Positions 35,692 to 45,216 of a stretch of 64,000 nt of DNA are shown one piece after another. The DNA comes from Hyphomicrobiales bacterium (lineage in GTDB: Bacteria > Pseudomonadota > Alphaproteobacteria > Rhizobiales > Rhizobiaceae). The DNA is taken from contig UBNQ01000006.1 of NCBI GenBank assembly GCA_900466875.1, positions 62,001 through 126,000 on the forward strand, given 5' to 3'. Each line of letters opens with the position of its first letter. Position 1 is the first letter of the stretch. A model generated the notes under the pieces. The model was not told the DNA's origin and did not search any database. It saw only the letters and a list, made by a program, of their open reading frames with translations. The position numbers and the translations under genes are program-made.

Positions 35692-36435
35692 ATGAAAACC
35701 GACAAAGTAATAAGCGCTCACAAGCTGATTGAGTATGCATTTGCGAGCCCGCAAAAGCGTGTGACTATTATTGAGAATGCTCTTCAGCCACCTACATTCA
35801 TAATGGATACGATGTATCCGGATATCGAGCGGGCAACCAGCCCGTTCCTTGTCTCACTGTGCAGCGATCCAAGTCGCCTTGATAATCTCGACAGAACTTA
35901 CCAGCATCGAGAGGCTAATTCGGATCACCACGAACAGCGTCTCCTAAATGCGATGGACGCTATTTCTCATGTTAAATCCATGTCCTGGCACTTGCCTAAA
36001 ACTTGCACAGTCGAACTTGCCGGAAATATGCCAAATAGTATGGAGCTAGGTGGCATTAATGTGCGGATAAAAGCGCCAGTTGTTTTGAAGAGAAGGCAGA
36101 CAGGTTTCCGAGACCCCTTCGTCGGCGTAGCCAAGCCGTACTTTGGGAAAAACTGGCCACTGCGTTCTGCTGAAAGTGCAGAACGCGGCGTACTTTTCGC
36201 AACGCTGCTTCATTGGTTTGCCGAAAACAGCCTCAGCCATTTAGGCGATGCGGACATCGGTATGTGCTTGATCGCTGACGTTTTTGCTCAGGAAGTGCAT
36301 GTTGCGCCAAAACGCTACGCACAGAGGCGAAAGCAATTGCAAGCACTTGCGCAAGAGATCGCGGACAGATGGGGTCCCATTGCGGACCGCTTACAGTCCA
36401 AGTCAGGTGGTAGCTCTATCTCGACTGAAAAGTGA
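35692..36435 (+). CDS. orphan protein of unknown function, 247 aa, probably acquired
   Basis: The product (start MKTDKVISAHKLIEYAFAS) is soluble, has no signal peptide or membrane segment, and matches no family I recognise. Notable parts are a histidine-rich loop (HREANSDHHEQR), a possible beta-rich middle (ELGGINVRIKAPVVLKRR), and a C-terminal helix-rich region with many arginines and glutamines (KRYAQRRKQLQALAQEI). Its codons are clearly more A+T-rich than the flanking nrdJ and gldA, pointing to transfer. ATG 35692 follows AAAGGA; an ATG nine codons upstream is possible. It stands alone, with stem-loops before it. It could be a defence or mobile-element cargo gene, but nothing in the sequence shows that. 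Confidence 0.72.
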   Translation: MKTDKVISAHKLIEYAFASPQKRVTIIENALQPPTFIMDTMYPDIERATSPFLVSLCSDPSRLDNLDRTYQHREANSDHHEQRLLNAMDAISHVKSMSWHLPKTCTVELAGNMPNSMELGGINVRIKAPVVLKRRQTGFRDPFVGVAKPYFGKNWPLRSAESAERGVLFATLLHWFAENSLSHLGDADIGMCLIADVFAQEVHVAPKRYAQRRKQLQALAQEIADRWGPIADRLQSKSGGSSISTEK

Positions 36436-36589
36436 TCGAGATGCCGGCTGTTCACTGAGAACGGCCGGCACATTATCGAACTTAGGTTGGGCGGCAGGTA
36501 TTTTCCTGCCCGATCACGAAAGCGAATCGGTGAGGCCCTGCGTGCAGTAGGCAACCAGGCACCCGAAGATGCCCGGCGTAGTCGATAAC

Positions 36590-37681
36590 TCAAACAACCT
36601 TCGCCAGCGCATCCACCGCAAAGATCGCATCCGCCACTTCTTCCGCCGTGAAATCGGAACGCAGGTTCTGCAGCGTATCGTCCTTGCTGTTGGCGAGTTG
36701 GCCGACCTTGATCAGGTCTTCGCGGGAAACGCCTTCCAGATGCAGTTCTCTCAGCGTCACCGGCATCCGGATCGAGCGGTAGAACTCGATGTAACCGGCG
36801 ATTTCGTCGTCGGGGCGCTGTTCGAGGATCATGTGGGCGAGCGTGCCGTAGGCGACCTTTTCGCCGTGGGTCAGGTTGTGAATATCGCCGTGCAGCGCAG
36901 TGAAGCCGTTGTGGATCGCGTGGGCTGCGGCCAGACCGCCGTTTTCGAAACCGAGACCTGAGAGAAGCGTCGCAGCTTCGACGACCGCTTCGACGGCGGG
37001 CGTCACCAGCTTCTGTTCGACCGCCTGATAGGCGCTGAGGCCGTAGGTCAGCAGCGTCTTTTCGCAGGCTTCGGCGATCGCCATGCCGGCAATGGTGGCG
37101 GAGCCGCCGACCATGGTTTTGGAATTGGAGCGCTGGACAGCGAGCGCCTCGACGTAAGTGGCGAGACCATCGGCGATGCCCGACGCGAAGAGGCGCACCG
37201 GCGCCTGGGCGCAGATCCAGGTATCAACCAGAACGAGGTCCGGGTTCTTGGCGTAGAAGCGGTATTTTTCGAATACGCCGTCATCGGAATAGATGACCGA
37301 GAGTGCGCTGCAGGGCGCGTCGGTGGAGGCGATGGTGGGGACGATGATGACGGGGCTCTTCAGCTCGTCGGCCACGGCCTTCACCGTATCCAGCGTCTTG
37401 CCGCCGCCGATGCCGACGACGAGGTTCGTGCCGCTTTTCTTCGCCACCTCGACCAGGCGGTTGATCTCGTTGGTGGAGGCTTCGCCGCTGAATTTTTCGC
37501 GGGCGAACTCGACCTTGCCGGAAACGGCTGCTTCGACCTTCGTGCCGATCAGGCCCCAGACGATATCGTCGGATACCAGGATGGCCTTCGTGCCCATTTC
37601 GGAAAGATAATCGCCCAGTTCGGCAATGACGCCGCTTCCCTGAATATAACGGCCGGGGGAGGCAAAAATTCGCTTGGTCAT
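36590..37681 (-). CDS. gldA: glycerol dehydrogenase
   Basis: A 363-residue iron/zinc-type alcohol dehydrogenase that oxidises glycerol to dihydroxyacetone with NAD. The NAD loop GIGGGKTLDTVKAVAD is at about residues 90-105. Metal ligands are expected at the aspartate in ASTDAPCSALS and the histidines in HAIHNGF and NLTHGEKVAYG. The start MTKRIFASPGRYIQGSGV matches the family; an open frame extends 60 codons upstream without family likeness. Confidence 0.93.
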   Translation of the reverse strand: MTKRIFASPGRYIQGSGVIAELGDYLSEMGTKAILVSDDIVWGLIGTKVEAAVSGKVEFAREKFSGEASTNEINRLVEVAKKSGTNLVVGIGGGKTLDTVKAVADELKSPVIIVPTIASTDAPCSALSVIYSDDGVFEKYRFYAKNPDLVLVDTWICAQAPVRLFASGIADGLATYVEALAVQRSNSKTMVGGSATIAGMAIAEACEKTLLTYGLSAYQAVEQKLVTPAVEAVVEAATLLSGLGFENGGLAAAHAIHNGFTALHGDIHNLTHGEKVAYGTLAHMILEQRPDDEIAGYIEFYRSIRMPVTLRELHLEGVSREDLIKVGQLANSKDDTLQNLRSDFTAEEVADAIFAVDALAKVV

Positions 37682-37972
37682 GTCTGTCACTTCCAGTTCA
37701 ACAATGGAAAAACTACCACGCGGATATCGACCGACAGGCGGCTCAAGGCAAGGGTTTTGGGCGCAGTCAACGAAACCGTTACCGGCCAGCATGGTACGTC
37801 GGACGGAGAGTTCCTTGAGGCAGATCATTGCAGGGGAAAGAATTAAAACGAACGGAAACAAGGACCTGAGGCCCTGATACGGCTTCAGCCAGGCACGAAC
37901 CGGTCGCCCTGCACCAGAGAATGGACACTAAGTTTCCAATCCGGAACATCTATCGCTCGGGAACAGGGACGT

Positions 37973-39754
37973 TCAATAGGCGATAGACTGGAAATGCTGC
38001 TTGAGGCGGGTCACGTCATCTGGCGAGACGGCCGGGTCGGTCAGCGGGATCCAGGCATCGATGTAGTGTTCGGGCGCATAGACATGACCGTGGCCGATCG
38101 GCGAGCTGGTAGCGATCGCCATGTCGACCGCCAGCTGCAGGCCCGTCACGACCGGGATCCAGCTGAAGCTCGACGAGACATCCGGGCCACGGGGTTCTCT
38201 CAGCCATGCGGGCTCGCGGAAAAATGAGGACGGATCGAAGAAGGTTACGGGGTCGCTCGCGTATTGCAGATAAATCATGCGGATCGGACCCCAGGGCGCG
38301 AAATCGCCGGAGGCTGTTTTTGTCTGATTGGCAAAACGCACGATCGATCCGTCCCGGAATTTGGGCAGCCATGCGGGAGAGCCCGGCTCGCGCATGGCGG
38401 TGACCGCATTCCATCTTGCGCTGCGGAATGGCGGGCCGCTCCACAGGGCACCCTGAAACGGATCGGCGACGACGTCATAGATGTCGGTGGAGAGTTGTGA
38501 ATTCAGCGCGCCGAGGCTGAGGCCATGCAGATAGAGTTTTGGGCGTGTTTCCTTCGGCAGGGTTTTCCAGTGGTCGTAGATCGCCTGAAACAGCGCGCGT
38601 GCCGCGTCCTGCCCGTTCTCAGGCTCGACCAGCAGAGAAAGCCAGCTCGACAGATAGGAATATTGCAGGGCGACGCTCGCGACATCGCCGTCATGCAGAT
38701 ATTCGAGCGGATCCATGGCGGCCGGGTCGACCCAGCCGGTGCCTGTCGGCACGACAACGACCAGCAGCGAGCGCTCGAAACCGCCCTGCCGTTCAAGTTC
38801 CCTGAGCGCGAGAGCTGCGCGCTCCTCAACGGTGTCGGCACTGTTCAGCCCGACATAGACGCGCACCGGATCAAGCGCCGGCTTTTGCCAGAAATCGCTG
38901 ATGGCGGCCGCTTTCGGGCCGGTCGAGACGAAAGCCCGGCCCTGCCGACCGAGCGTGTCCCAGCCGACCAGCGATCCGGGACCGCCGGTCATGACCGGAC
39001 TTTTCGGCGGCGTCTCGTCCGGCTCGATCAGAGCATCGGCCTTCTGGAATGAGGCATCGGTCGCATCCAGCGCCCATTTGACCAGCAGGCCCTGCCCGAT
39101 CAGCCAGAAAACCGCAATCGCCAGCGTCAGGCCGACAACGTTGGACACCCGGCGCGGCATGATGGCATCGAGCCAATCGGAAAACCGGCTTGCGGCCAGC
39201 TGGAAAAGCCAGCCGAGCGCCAGCAGCACGACGAAAGTGACCCCGGCAATCCCTGCCAGACGAAAGGGATCAGCACTTTCCTGCGGTTCCATCTGCCAGA
39301 GCGTGCGGATCGAATTCTGCCATTCGACTGCATGCCAGAGGAAAACGATGGACAGGATGATGGCAAACAGAAGCGTCGTTGCCCGCAAGGGGGCCGCATG
39401 TCGCGAAAACCAGGGAAGCTCCAGATAACGCCACAGCCAACCGATGAAGACACCGAGCGCATAGCCCGTCGCAGCACAGGCGCCGGACAGGACGCCCTGG
39501 ATGAGCCAGGAACGGGGCATGAGGCTGGGTGTCAGGGAGGCGGCGAAAAACAGAAACGCCAGCAACACGCCGGTTGCGCTGAGCGATGCCAGAAATCTCA
39601 GAATCAAACTTAATCCTCGCCCGTCGAGTGGTCCCGTCCGTCGTCTCCGCAGCCAGATAATACATGGCGTAACCAGGTTCAGCGCCATGGCTTGCAACCT
39701 GCACGAACCATGCCGGAAAATCCACAAACCATATTCATTTTTCGAGCGCGTCAT
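37973..39754 (-). CDS. membrane-anchored alpha/beta-hydrolase (PF10081 type)
   Basis: A protein of up to 593 residues. The N-terminal half has about five membrane helices (LSATGVLLAFLFFAASLTPSLMP, AIILSIVFLWHAV, AVFWLIGQGLLV). The C-terminal half is a hydrolase domain with RVYVGLNSADTVEERA, a nucleophile elbow GLSLGALNSQ, and a late GPDVSSSFSWIPVVTGLQL. The pair of domains matches the family of alpha/beta-hydrolase membrane proteins in actinobacteria and rhizobia whose substrate is unknown. ATG 39754 is taken; an ATG at residue 23 (MALNLVTP) is an alternative, and neither has a strong ribosome-binding site. Confidence 0.87.
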   Translation of the reverse strand: MTRSKNEYGLWIFRHGSCRLQAMALNLVTPCIIWLRRRRTGPLDGRGLSLILRFLASLSATGVLLAFLFFAASLTPSLMPRSWLIQGVLSGACAATGYALGVFIGWLWRYLELPWFSRHAAPLRATTLLFAIILSIVFLWHAVEWQNSIRTLWQMEPQESADPFRLAGIAGVTFVVLLALGWLFQLAASRFSDWLDAIMPRRVSNVVGLTLAIAVFWLIGQGLLVKWALDATDASFQKADALIEPDETPPKSPVMTGGPGSLVGWDTLGRQGRAFVSTGPKAAAISDFWQKPALDPVRVYVGLNSADTVEERAALALRELERQGGFERSLLVVVVPTGTGWVDPAAMDPLEYLHDGDVASVALQYSYLSSWLSLLVEPENGQDAARALFQAIYDHWKTLPKETRPKLYLHGLSLGALNSQLSTDIYDVVADPFQGALWSGPPFRSARWNAVTAMREPGSPAWLPKFRDGSIVRFANQTKTASGDFAPWGPIRMIYLQYASDPVTFFDPSSFFREPAWLREPRGPDVSSSFSWIPVVTGLQLAVDMAIATSSPIGHGHVYAPEHYIDAWIPLTDPAVSPDDVTRLKQHFQSIAY

Positions 39755-39940
39755 CGTCCCGCAAGGACAGGCGCAAAGGAGTGAACAGCACGTCCGCTTT
39801 CACAAAAGCGTGTGGGATCTGTGCGACTAATATTTCGTCAACCTCCTATTAGCATTTCATTGACCATAATCGCGGCTTCGTTGCCGGGCATTTTGTGTTC
39901 GTTCCGGTTGTGGTGATCTTGGCGTAAAGCGAGTTGTGTC

Positions 39941-41326
39941 GTGTTCCAGTCCCTGTCGAATGCTCCTGTACCGGGCGCCATGCGCGCCCTCCTGAGCCTC
40001 GCCGCAGACACGGCATGCAGCCTGGCGAAGGCCTCTTGTGCCGCGGTTCTGGCACTGTCGGCATTTGCCGGAACATCGGCCATGGCGTTTGCCGAGGACC
40101 GGACGCTAAAGCTGCATTTCACCCATACGGGCGAGCGGGCGGCGATTACCTACAAACGTGACGGCAGGTTCGACCAGAAGGGGCTTGCCCAGGCCAACCG
40201 ATTGCTGCGCGACTGGCGCAAGAACCAGTCGACGCGCATGGACCCTCGCCTGCTCGATCTCGTCTGGGAAGTTTACCAGCGCAGCGGCGCGACAGGTTAT
40301 ATCCACGTTGTCTCCGCCTATCGCTCGCCTGCGACCAACAGCATGCTGCGCGGCCGCTCGCGCTCCTCGGGCGTCGCCCAGAAGAGCCAGCACACGCTCG
40401 GCAAGGCGATGGATTTCTTTATTCCGGGTGTGAAGATCTCGACGCTGCGGCAGCTTGCCATGCAGGCACAGGTCGGCGGTGTCGGTTTTTATCCGACATC
40501 CGGCTCTCCTTTCGTGCATCTCGATGTCGGCAATGTGCGTGCCTGGCCGCGCATGTCGCGCAAGGAACTGGCGCGCATCTTCCCCAATGGCCGCACGATG
40601 CACGTTCCGGCGGACGGCCGTCCGCTTCCTGGCTACAATCAGGCCGTCGCCGATTACAAGCGCCGCGTCGGATCGCAATCGATCCAGATCGCCAGCACCG
40701 CGCCGGATGACGATGAAGATACGGGCACCGCCAAGCGCAGCGGCAGCGGCTTGCTGACCGCGATGTTACCGACACCCAAAAGCCGTGCGGCGGAAGCGCT
40801 CGAAGAACAGACGAGCCCCAGAGTGATAGCCGGTGCCGCGGGCCGGAAGGGCGATCCGGCATTCACCGACCTTGCGGCTCTTTCCGCGCCACTGCCGATC
40901 CTGCGGCCTACCAAGGCCGTCGAAGTCGATCCGGTTCGCACAGCATCGCTTGCGCCGACATCGGGCCTTGCTCCGATTATCACGGCAAGACCGGTTCCGA
41001 CATCCGCACCCGTCAGCGTGCCGGCCTTCAGCCCGCTGGCAGCGCTCTCTCCTCCGGACGGCATGAAATTGCTGCGCACGCCGGAGGGTTCGATCGCAAC
41101 CCTGCCGATCACCGGACCAGACCTCGATGTGGAAGACGAATTCGACGGCGAGGATACGCTTCTTTCGTGGGCGCTTGCATCACCGGGCAGCGACACCGGC
41201 ATGGCGGCCCCGGTGGTCATCGGACGGACACTGACCGATCTGACCGCCGAACCGGGCCGCCCCAGCCCGCTGCCGCTGTCGATCGCCGAAGAGTTCGATC
41301 ACGACCGGTTCTGGTCAGGCGGCTGA
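39941..41326 (+). CDS. DUF882 (M15-like) murein endopeptidase-type protein, exported
   Basis: A protein of about 461 residues. A hydrophobic signal (SCAAVLALSAFAGTSAMAFAED) leads to a DUF882 domain at about residues 55-220, related to E. coli MepK/YcbK. Zinc ligands are visible as histidine and aspartate in SQHTLGKAMDF and histidine in FVHLDVG. The family cuts peptidoglycan cross-links in the periplasm. A long low-complexity Pro/Ala/Ser/Thr-rich tail (from about residue 250) has no known fold. The start is GTG 39941; an ATG at 39980 would also give an export signal. Confidence 0.88.
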   Translation: MFQSLSNAPVPGAMRALLSLAADTACSLAKASCAAVLALSAFAGTSAMAFAEDRTLKLHFTHTGERAAITYKRDGRFDQKGLAQANRLLRDWRKNQSTRMDPRLLDLVWEVYQRSGATGYIHVVSAYRSPATNSMLRGRSRSSGVAQKSQHTLGKAMDFFIPGVKISTLRQLAMQAQVGGVGFYPTSGSPFVHLDVGNVRAWPRMSRKELARIFPNGRTMHVPADGRPLPGYNQAVADYKRRVGSQSIQIASTAPDDDEDTGTAKRSGSGLLTAMLPTPKSRAAEALEEQTSPRVIAGAAGRKGDPAFTDLAALSAPLPILRPTKAVEVDPVRTASLAPTSGLAPIITARPVPTSAPVSVPAFSPLAALSPPDGMKLLRTPEGSIATLPITGPDLDVEDEFDGEDTLLSWALASPGSDTGMAAPVVIGRTLTDLTAEPGRPSPLPLSIAEEFDHDRFWSGG

Positions 41327-41456
41327 AAAGCCCGCCTGGGCCGACCCCAGGACACAACTTTCTCCGCACAGAAGCACATCCCTCGATTGCACCCGATTCG
41401 TAGAGAAGCCCTATAGAATCGCCTAGCGTCCTCCTTGCAACACATCGGAGGACAAC

Positions 41457-41639
41457 ATGCCAAGTTGCAAGGACAACAATGGGGATTTCTGGGAAATCTA
41501 TCAGAGCGGCAGCCAGTGGCGTTGGCGCCGCACGGCGTCGAATGGCGACATAGTCGGTGCCTCGACCGAATCTTACGTCAACAAAAGCGATTGCATCGAC
41601 AATGCCCGACGCAATGGAATGAAATGCGATCCAACATGA
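41457..41639 (+). CDS. DUF1508 (YegP-type) protein
   Basis: A 60-residue single DUF1508 domain: IYQSGSQWRWRRTASNGDIVGASTESYVNKSDCIDN. Larger YegP proteins have two such domains; this one has one. The function of the family is unknown; it is small, cytosolic and often stress-linked. ATG 41457 follows GGAGGACAAC. Confidence 0.88.
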   Translation: MPSCKDNNGDFWEIYQSGSQWRWRRTASNGDIVGASTESYVNKSDCIDNARRNGMKCDPT

Positions 41640-41737
41640 CCACAGTCATGTTCTGAAACAATCACAGGCCTTCGCCGCAAGGACGGAGGCCTGTGATTTA
41701 AGCGTGGAAACCAACAAGGTTTCAAATCGGCGAAAGT

Positions 41738-43711
41738 TTAAAACTCAGCCCATTCCGTCTCTTTGACCGCCGCAGCAGAGGCCGAACCGCCGCCGAATGC
41801 GGAGGCGAGCTTGCGCCCCAGCGACCGTGCCGGGGACATCCGAGGACGCTCATCCTGCTCGGCAACGCGCACAGGAGCTGCCGGACGCGACACATGCCGG
41901 TCGACGGGGCGCGCAGACCGCAGGCGTTCGGCACCGACCTGGAACTGACCGAGCAGCGTCATCAACGCATCGGCATCCTTTGCAAGGCTGTGGCTGGCGG
42001 CAGTCGACTGTTCCACCATGGCCGCATTCTGCTGGGTACCCTGATCGATCGTGTTGACGGCCGTGCTGATTTCCTGAAGGCCGAGCGACTGTTCGCGCGA
42101 GGCTTCCGCTATCGCCTGAACGTGCCGGTTTATCTCGTGCACCTCGGTGACAATCGCATCGAGCGCCTTCCCGGTCTCGCCGACCAGATCGACGCCTTGC
42201 TGCACCTGACCGCTGGAGGTATTGATCAGAACCTTGATTTCCTTGGCGGCAGCGGCAGACCTTTGGGCGAGTTCACGCACTTCCTGCGCAACAACCGCAA
42301 AGCCTTTGCCCGCATCACCGGCGCGCGCCGCCTCGACCCCGGCATTGAGCGCCAGAAGGTTGGTCTGGAAGGCAATATCGTCGATCACGCCGATGATATT
42401 GCTGATCTCGGAGGACGAGCGCTCGATCTGATGCATTGCATCGACGGCATCGCGAACGATCTCGCCGGACTTTTCCGCACCTGCCCGTGTGCGGGCGACG
42501 AGCTGGCTTGCCTCTTCGGCACGGCTTGCCGCATCCTTGACGGTGGTCGTGATCTCTTCCAGCGCGGCGGCCGTCTCTTCGACGGAAGCGGCCTGCTGTT
42601 CTGTCCGGCTGGACATGTCGTCGGCCGATGCGAGGAGTTCGTTGGCACTGGCGGTGATGGCCTGCGCATTGAGCCCGACTGACTGCATGGCGTCGCGAAC
42701 CTTGCTCAGCGAGTCGTTGAAATCATCACGGACGGAATCGAGATCGGCAACGAAGGGCGTATCGATGGTCGTCACCAGATCGCCGGTGGCGAGCCGCTTC
42801 AGGCCGTTGCCAAGCGACTGCAGTGCAAACTGCACATTACGGGCCTCGGACGCCTTTTCGATTTCCTGGCGCTCCCTTTCGCTTTCGGCGAGGTTCCTGG
42901 TGGTTTCCGTCTGCTCTTCCAGGCGCGTACGCTCGATCGCGTTCTCCCGGAACACGGTGACAGTGGCCGCCATTTCGCCGATCTCGTCGCGCCGATCACG
43001 ACCGATGATCTCGCCGGAGGTCTCGCCTTGCGCCAGCTGTTGCATCTGCTCGCGCAGACTGTGCATCGGCCTGGTAATTCCCTGCTGTACGAAGTAGGCG
43101 GCAAGGATCAGGGCAAGGACGATGCCGGCGACCATGGCTACCATATTGGTGACGATCGTGCCATGCACCAGCGTGGCCAGGCGATCCGTCCCTGCGGTCT
43201 GTACCGCCTGCAAGGCGCTGTTGCTGTCATTGAACTGTTTGGAAATACGTGTCGTCAGCCCTTCGAGCGCGCCCATTCTGGTCATCGCAGCCTCGTCCTG
43301 GTCGCTCTCTCGCAGCATCACGACGTCAGCAAGCAGCGCCCGAACGCCATTGATGTCGACCATCAGGTTATCCATTGCAGGCTTGGTGCTCGGGACAAGC
43401 GTCGAGAGTTCCTGCATTCGGCCAACGGCGATGCCGAGGAGCGAAGCGAACTCCTTTTGCGCCGTTTCGAACTGCGGTGCGTCGGCCGAGAAAAGAAGAA
43501 GGCGCCCGAGGCGGACAGCCGCGCCATTGACACCGGAGCTGGCCCTCGCCGACAGCAGAGCGGCCTTCGCCTCCGTGTTGAGAAATTCGTTATAGGCGAC
43601 ACTCGCCTCATCGAACTTGTAGGTGAGGTAGGACACTCCGCAGAGCGAGATCAGCGCCAATACGCCAATGGACAGGAGGATCTTGGTTCTGATGCGTATA
43701 TGCTTCAACAT
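41738..43711 (-). CDS. methyl-accepting chemotaxis protein
   Basis: A 657-residue chemoreceptor. A first membrane helix at about residues 10-30 (ILLSIGVLALISLCGV) and a second at about 188-210 (MVAMVAGIVLALILAAYF) bracket a four-helix-bundle-like periplasmic sensor domain. HAMP domains follow, then the cytoplasmic hairpin with the conserved tip DIAFQTNLLALNAGVEAARAG. The C-terminus EWAEF resembles the W-x-x-F pentapeptide that tethers CheR. The sensed ligand is unknown. No che genes are adjacent, so signals likely go to an array encoded elsewhere. Confidence 0.93.
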   Translation of the reverse strand: MLKHIRIRTKILLSIGVLALISLCGVSYLTYKFDEASVAYNEFLNTEAKAALLSARASSGVNGAAVRLGRLLLFSADAPQFETAQKEFASLLGIAVGRMQELSTLVPSTKPAMDNLMVDINGVRALLADVVMLRESDQDEAAMTRMGALEGLTTRISKQFNDSNSALQAVQTAGTDRLATLVHGTIVTNMVAMVAGIVLALILAAYFVQQGITRPMHSLREQMQQLAQGETSGEIIGRDRRDEIGEMAATVTVFRENAIERTRLEEQTETTRNLAESERERQEIEKASEARNVQFALQSLGNGLKRLATGDLVTTIDTPFVADLDSVRDDFNDSLSKVRDAMQSVGLNAQAITASANELLASADDMSSRTEQQAASVEETAAALEEITTTVKDAASRAEEASQLVARTRAGAEKSGEIVRDAVDAMHQIERSSSEISNIIGVIDDIAFQTNLLALNAGVEAARAGDAGKGFAVVAQEVRELAQRSAAAAKEIKVLINTSSGQVQQGVDLVGETGKALDAIVTEVHEINRHVQAIAEASREQSLGLQEISTAVNTIDQGTQQNAAMVEQSTAASHSLAKDADALMTLLGQFQVGAERLRSARPVDRHVSRPAAPVRVAEQDERPRMSPARSLGRKLASAFGGGSASAAAVKETEWAEF

Positions 43712-44207
43712 CGTATTATTACCTATGAAATCGACCGGATCAAAAATGCGCCATGACCGCAGCTCGACTTAAATCGGCTTGCTGGAGATGACGGAGGATT
43801 GGGGGCGGTTCGCATCATGCGACGGGATCATGCAGGCCACCTGCATTGGCGCTACAAAAACCGACATCGATTAATGCATCCACAACAAACAGAGGCCAAT
43901 ACTTAGTCGTACTTGAAGTTCGTCAACTGAAAGGCGATTTCACTGAAACAAATCGGCCATAAAATCGTATATCCGAATGAAATACGCCCGTCAGTGAATC
44001 TATACTTAAATTCGATTTCTGTAATCAGAAAAGCTGATAACGGCCGGTGCCATCATTATCGATATCGGCAGGGTCGGATCACGTGTCCGCCGTATCGAAG
44101 CCCAAGATCCGGGACTGCACCTGGCGACAAACGAAAATGGCGCCGCATACCCGAAGATATGCAACGCCATCGTCATGTCACTGGCGAGCCTTTCGGCCCG
44201 GTATTTT
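43712..44207. other. intergenic region without a supported gene
   Basis: Nearly 500 bases, A+T-richer than average between about 43900 and 44050. Frames are short and lack ribosome-binding sites. It probably holds the promoter of the chemoreceptor gene and the end of the porin transcript; no RNA gene was recognised. Confidence 0.5.
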
Positions 44208-44846
44208 TTAGAACTTGTAGTTCACGCCGGCCTTGATCGTGTGATCGCCGATCGTCTTTTCGGAGGTGCCGAAACCATCGCGGAAGCTGCGGACATCACT
44301 GGTCTGGGTGTAGTTGTATTCAACGCGACCCGAGAGATTGCCGGTGATCTTCTGCTCGACACCCGCACCGACCAGCCAGCCAGGCTTCCAGCCATCCGGG
44401 CCTTCGACGGCGCCGTTGTCCCGCAGGCTGGTCATAGCCACACCGGCAGTACCGTAAACCAGCGTGCTGCCGAGCGGCGCACCGACCTTGGCCTTGGCTG
44501 CGATGCGATAACGTTCCTTCAGCTTGCCGCCGCGCACGCCCACTTCCGCATCACCGAGATGAGACAGCTCGGCTTCGCCGCCGACGACAACGCCGTTGAT
44601 TTCGGTGTTGTAACCGCCGTGGATACCACCGGTGAATTCGGAAGAGCTCGAGAACGGGTTCAGCTTGTCGGACGCCGTGCCGGCATGCACACCGGCGTAA
44701 GCGCCGCTCCAATCGGAGGACGGGCCGGACGGCTCGTTGTAAGCTGGCGGCTCATAGGAATTGGTGAGATCGGCAGCGGATACCGAAAGTGCGGAACCGG
44801 AAACGAAAATGGCGGCGAGCGCCAGCGCGAAGGGCTTGTTCGTCAT
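44208..44846 (-). CDS. outer membrane beta-barrel protein (Omp25/Omp31-like porin family)
   Basis: A 212-residue protein with a Sec signal (FALALAAIFVSGSALSVSAAD), a short proline-rich segment (SYEPPAYNEPSGPSSDWSG), then beta-strands of an eight-stranded barrel ending in the typical outer-membrane C-terminus KAGVNYKF with terminal phenylalanine. It belongs to the Omp25/Omp31/RopB-like rhizobial group. ATG 44846 was chosen over upstream extension; GGAG lies ten bases before it. It is probably abundant and surface-exposed. Confidence 0.9.
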   Translation of the reverse strand: MTNKPFALALAAIFVSGSALSVSAADLTNSYEPPAYNEPSGPSSDWSGAYAGVHAGTASDKLNPFSSSSEFTGGIHGGYNTEINGVVVGGEAELSHLGDAEVGVRGGKLKERYRIAAKAKVGAPLGSTLVYGTAGVAMTSLRDNGAVEGPDGWKPGWLVGAGVEQKITGNLSGRVEYNYTQTSDVRSFRDGFGTSEKTIGDHTIKAGVNYKF

Positions 44847-45216
44847 AATACAATTACTCCATACACAGCCTGCGTCTGGTGGATGGGCAGGCGATACATC
44901 CGACTCTGAAGCCTCGGGTCGTTCATGCGGATTTGCCCTACCCCTGGCCGCATGTGCGATCCCGCACCGTTCGCCCTGTATTTTCATGAATTCATAAACA
45001 CTCCATTAACTGCGACCGGCGGGCCGCAAAAAGACATGCGCCGGATCGTCACGAGATCGCGAGCAGCGCGAGAGCATCACCACGCTTGCCGGCACAAGCT
45101 CGAGCGGCGTGGCATTTTTGACTGCCGGTGACAGGCGATGATCTGGCCGGGACCGCGATGAGTGCTATCTTCCGGTTCACCACACCCCGTCTGTCAGTCA
45201 TCAGCCCCGAGGCATC
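44847..45216. other. intergenic region without a supported gene
   Basis: The divergent gap between the porin and the acyltransferase. Several overlapping frames occur on both strands but none has a family match or a good ribosome-binding site. It should hold both promoters. Confidence 0.5.
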
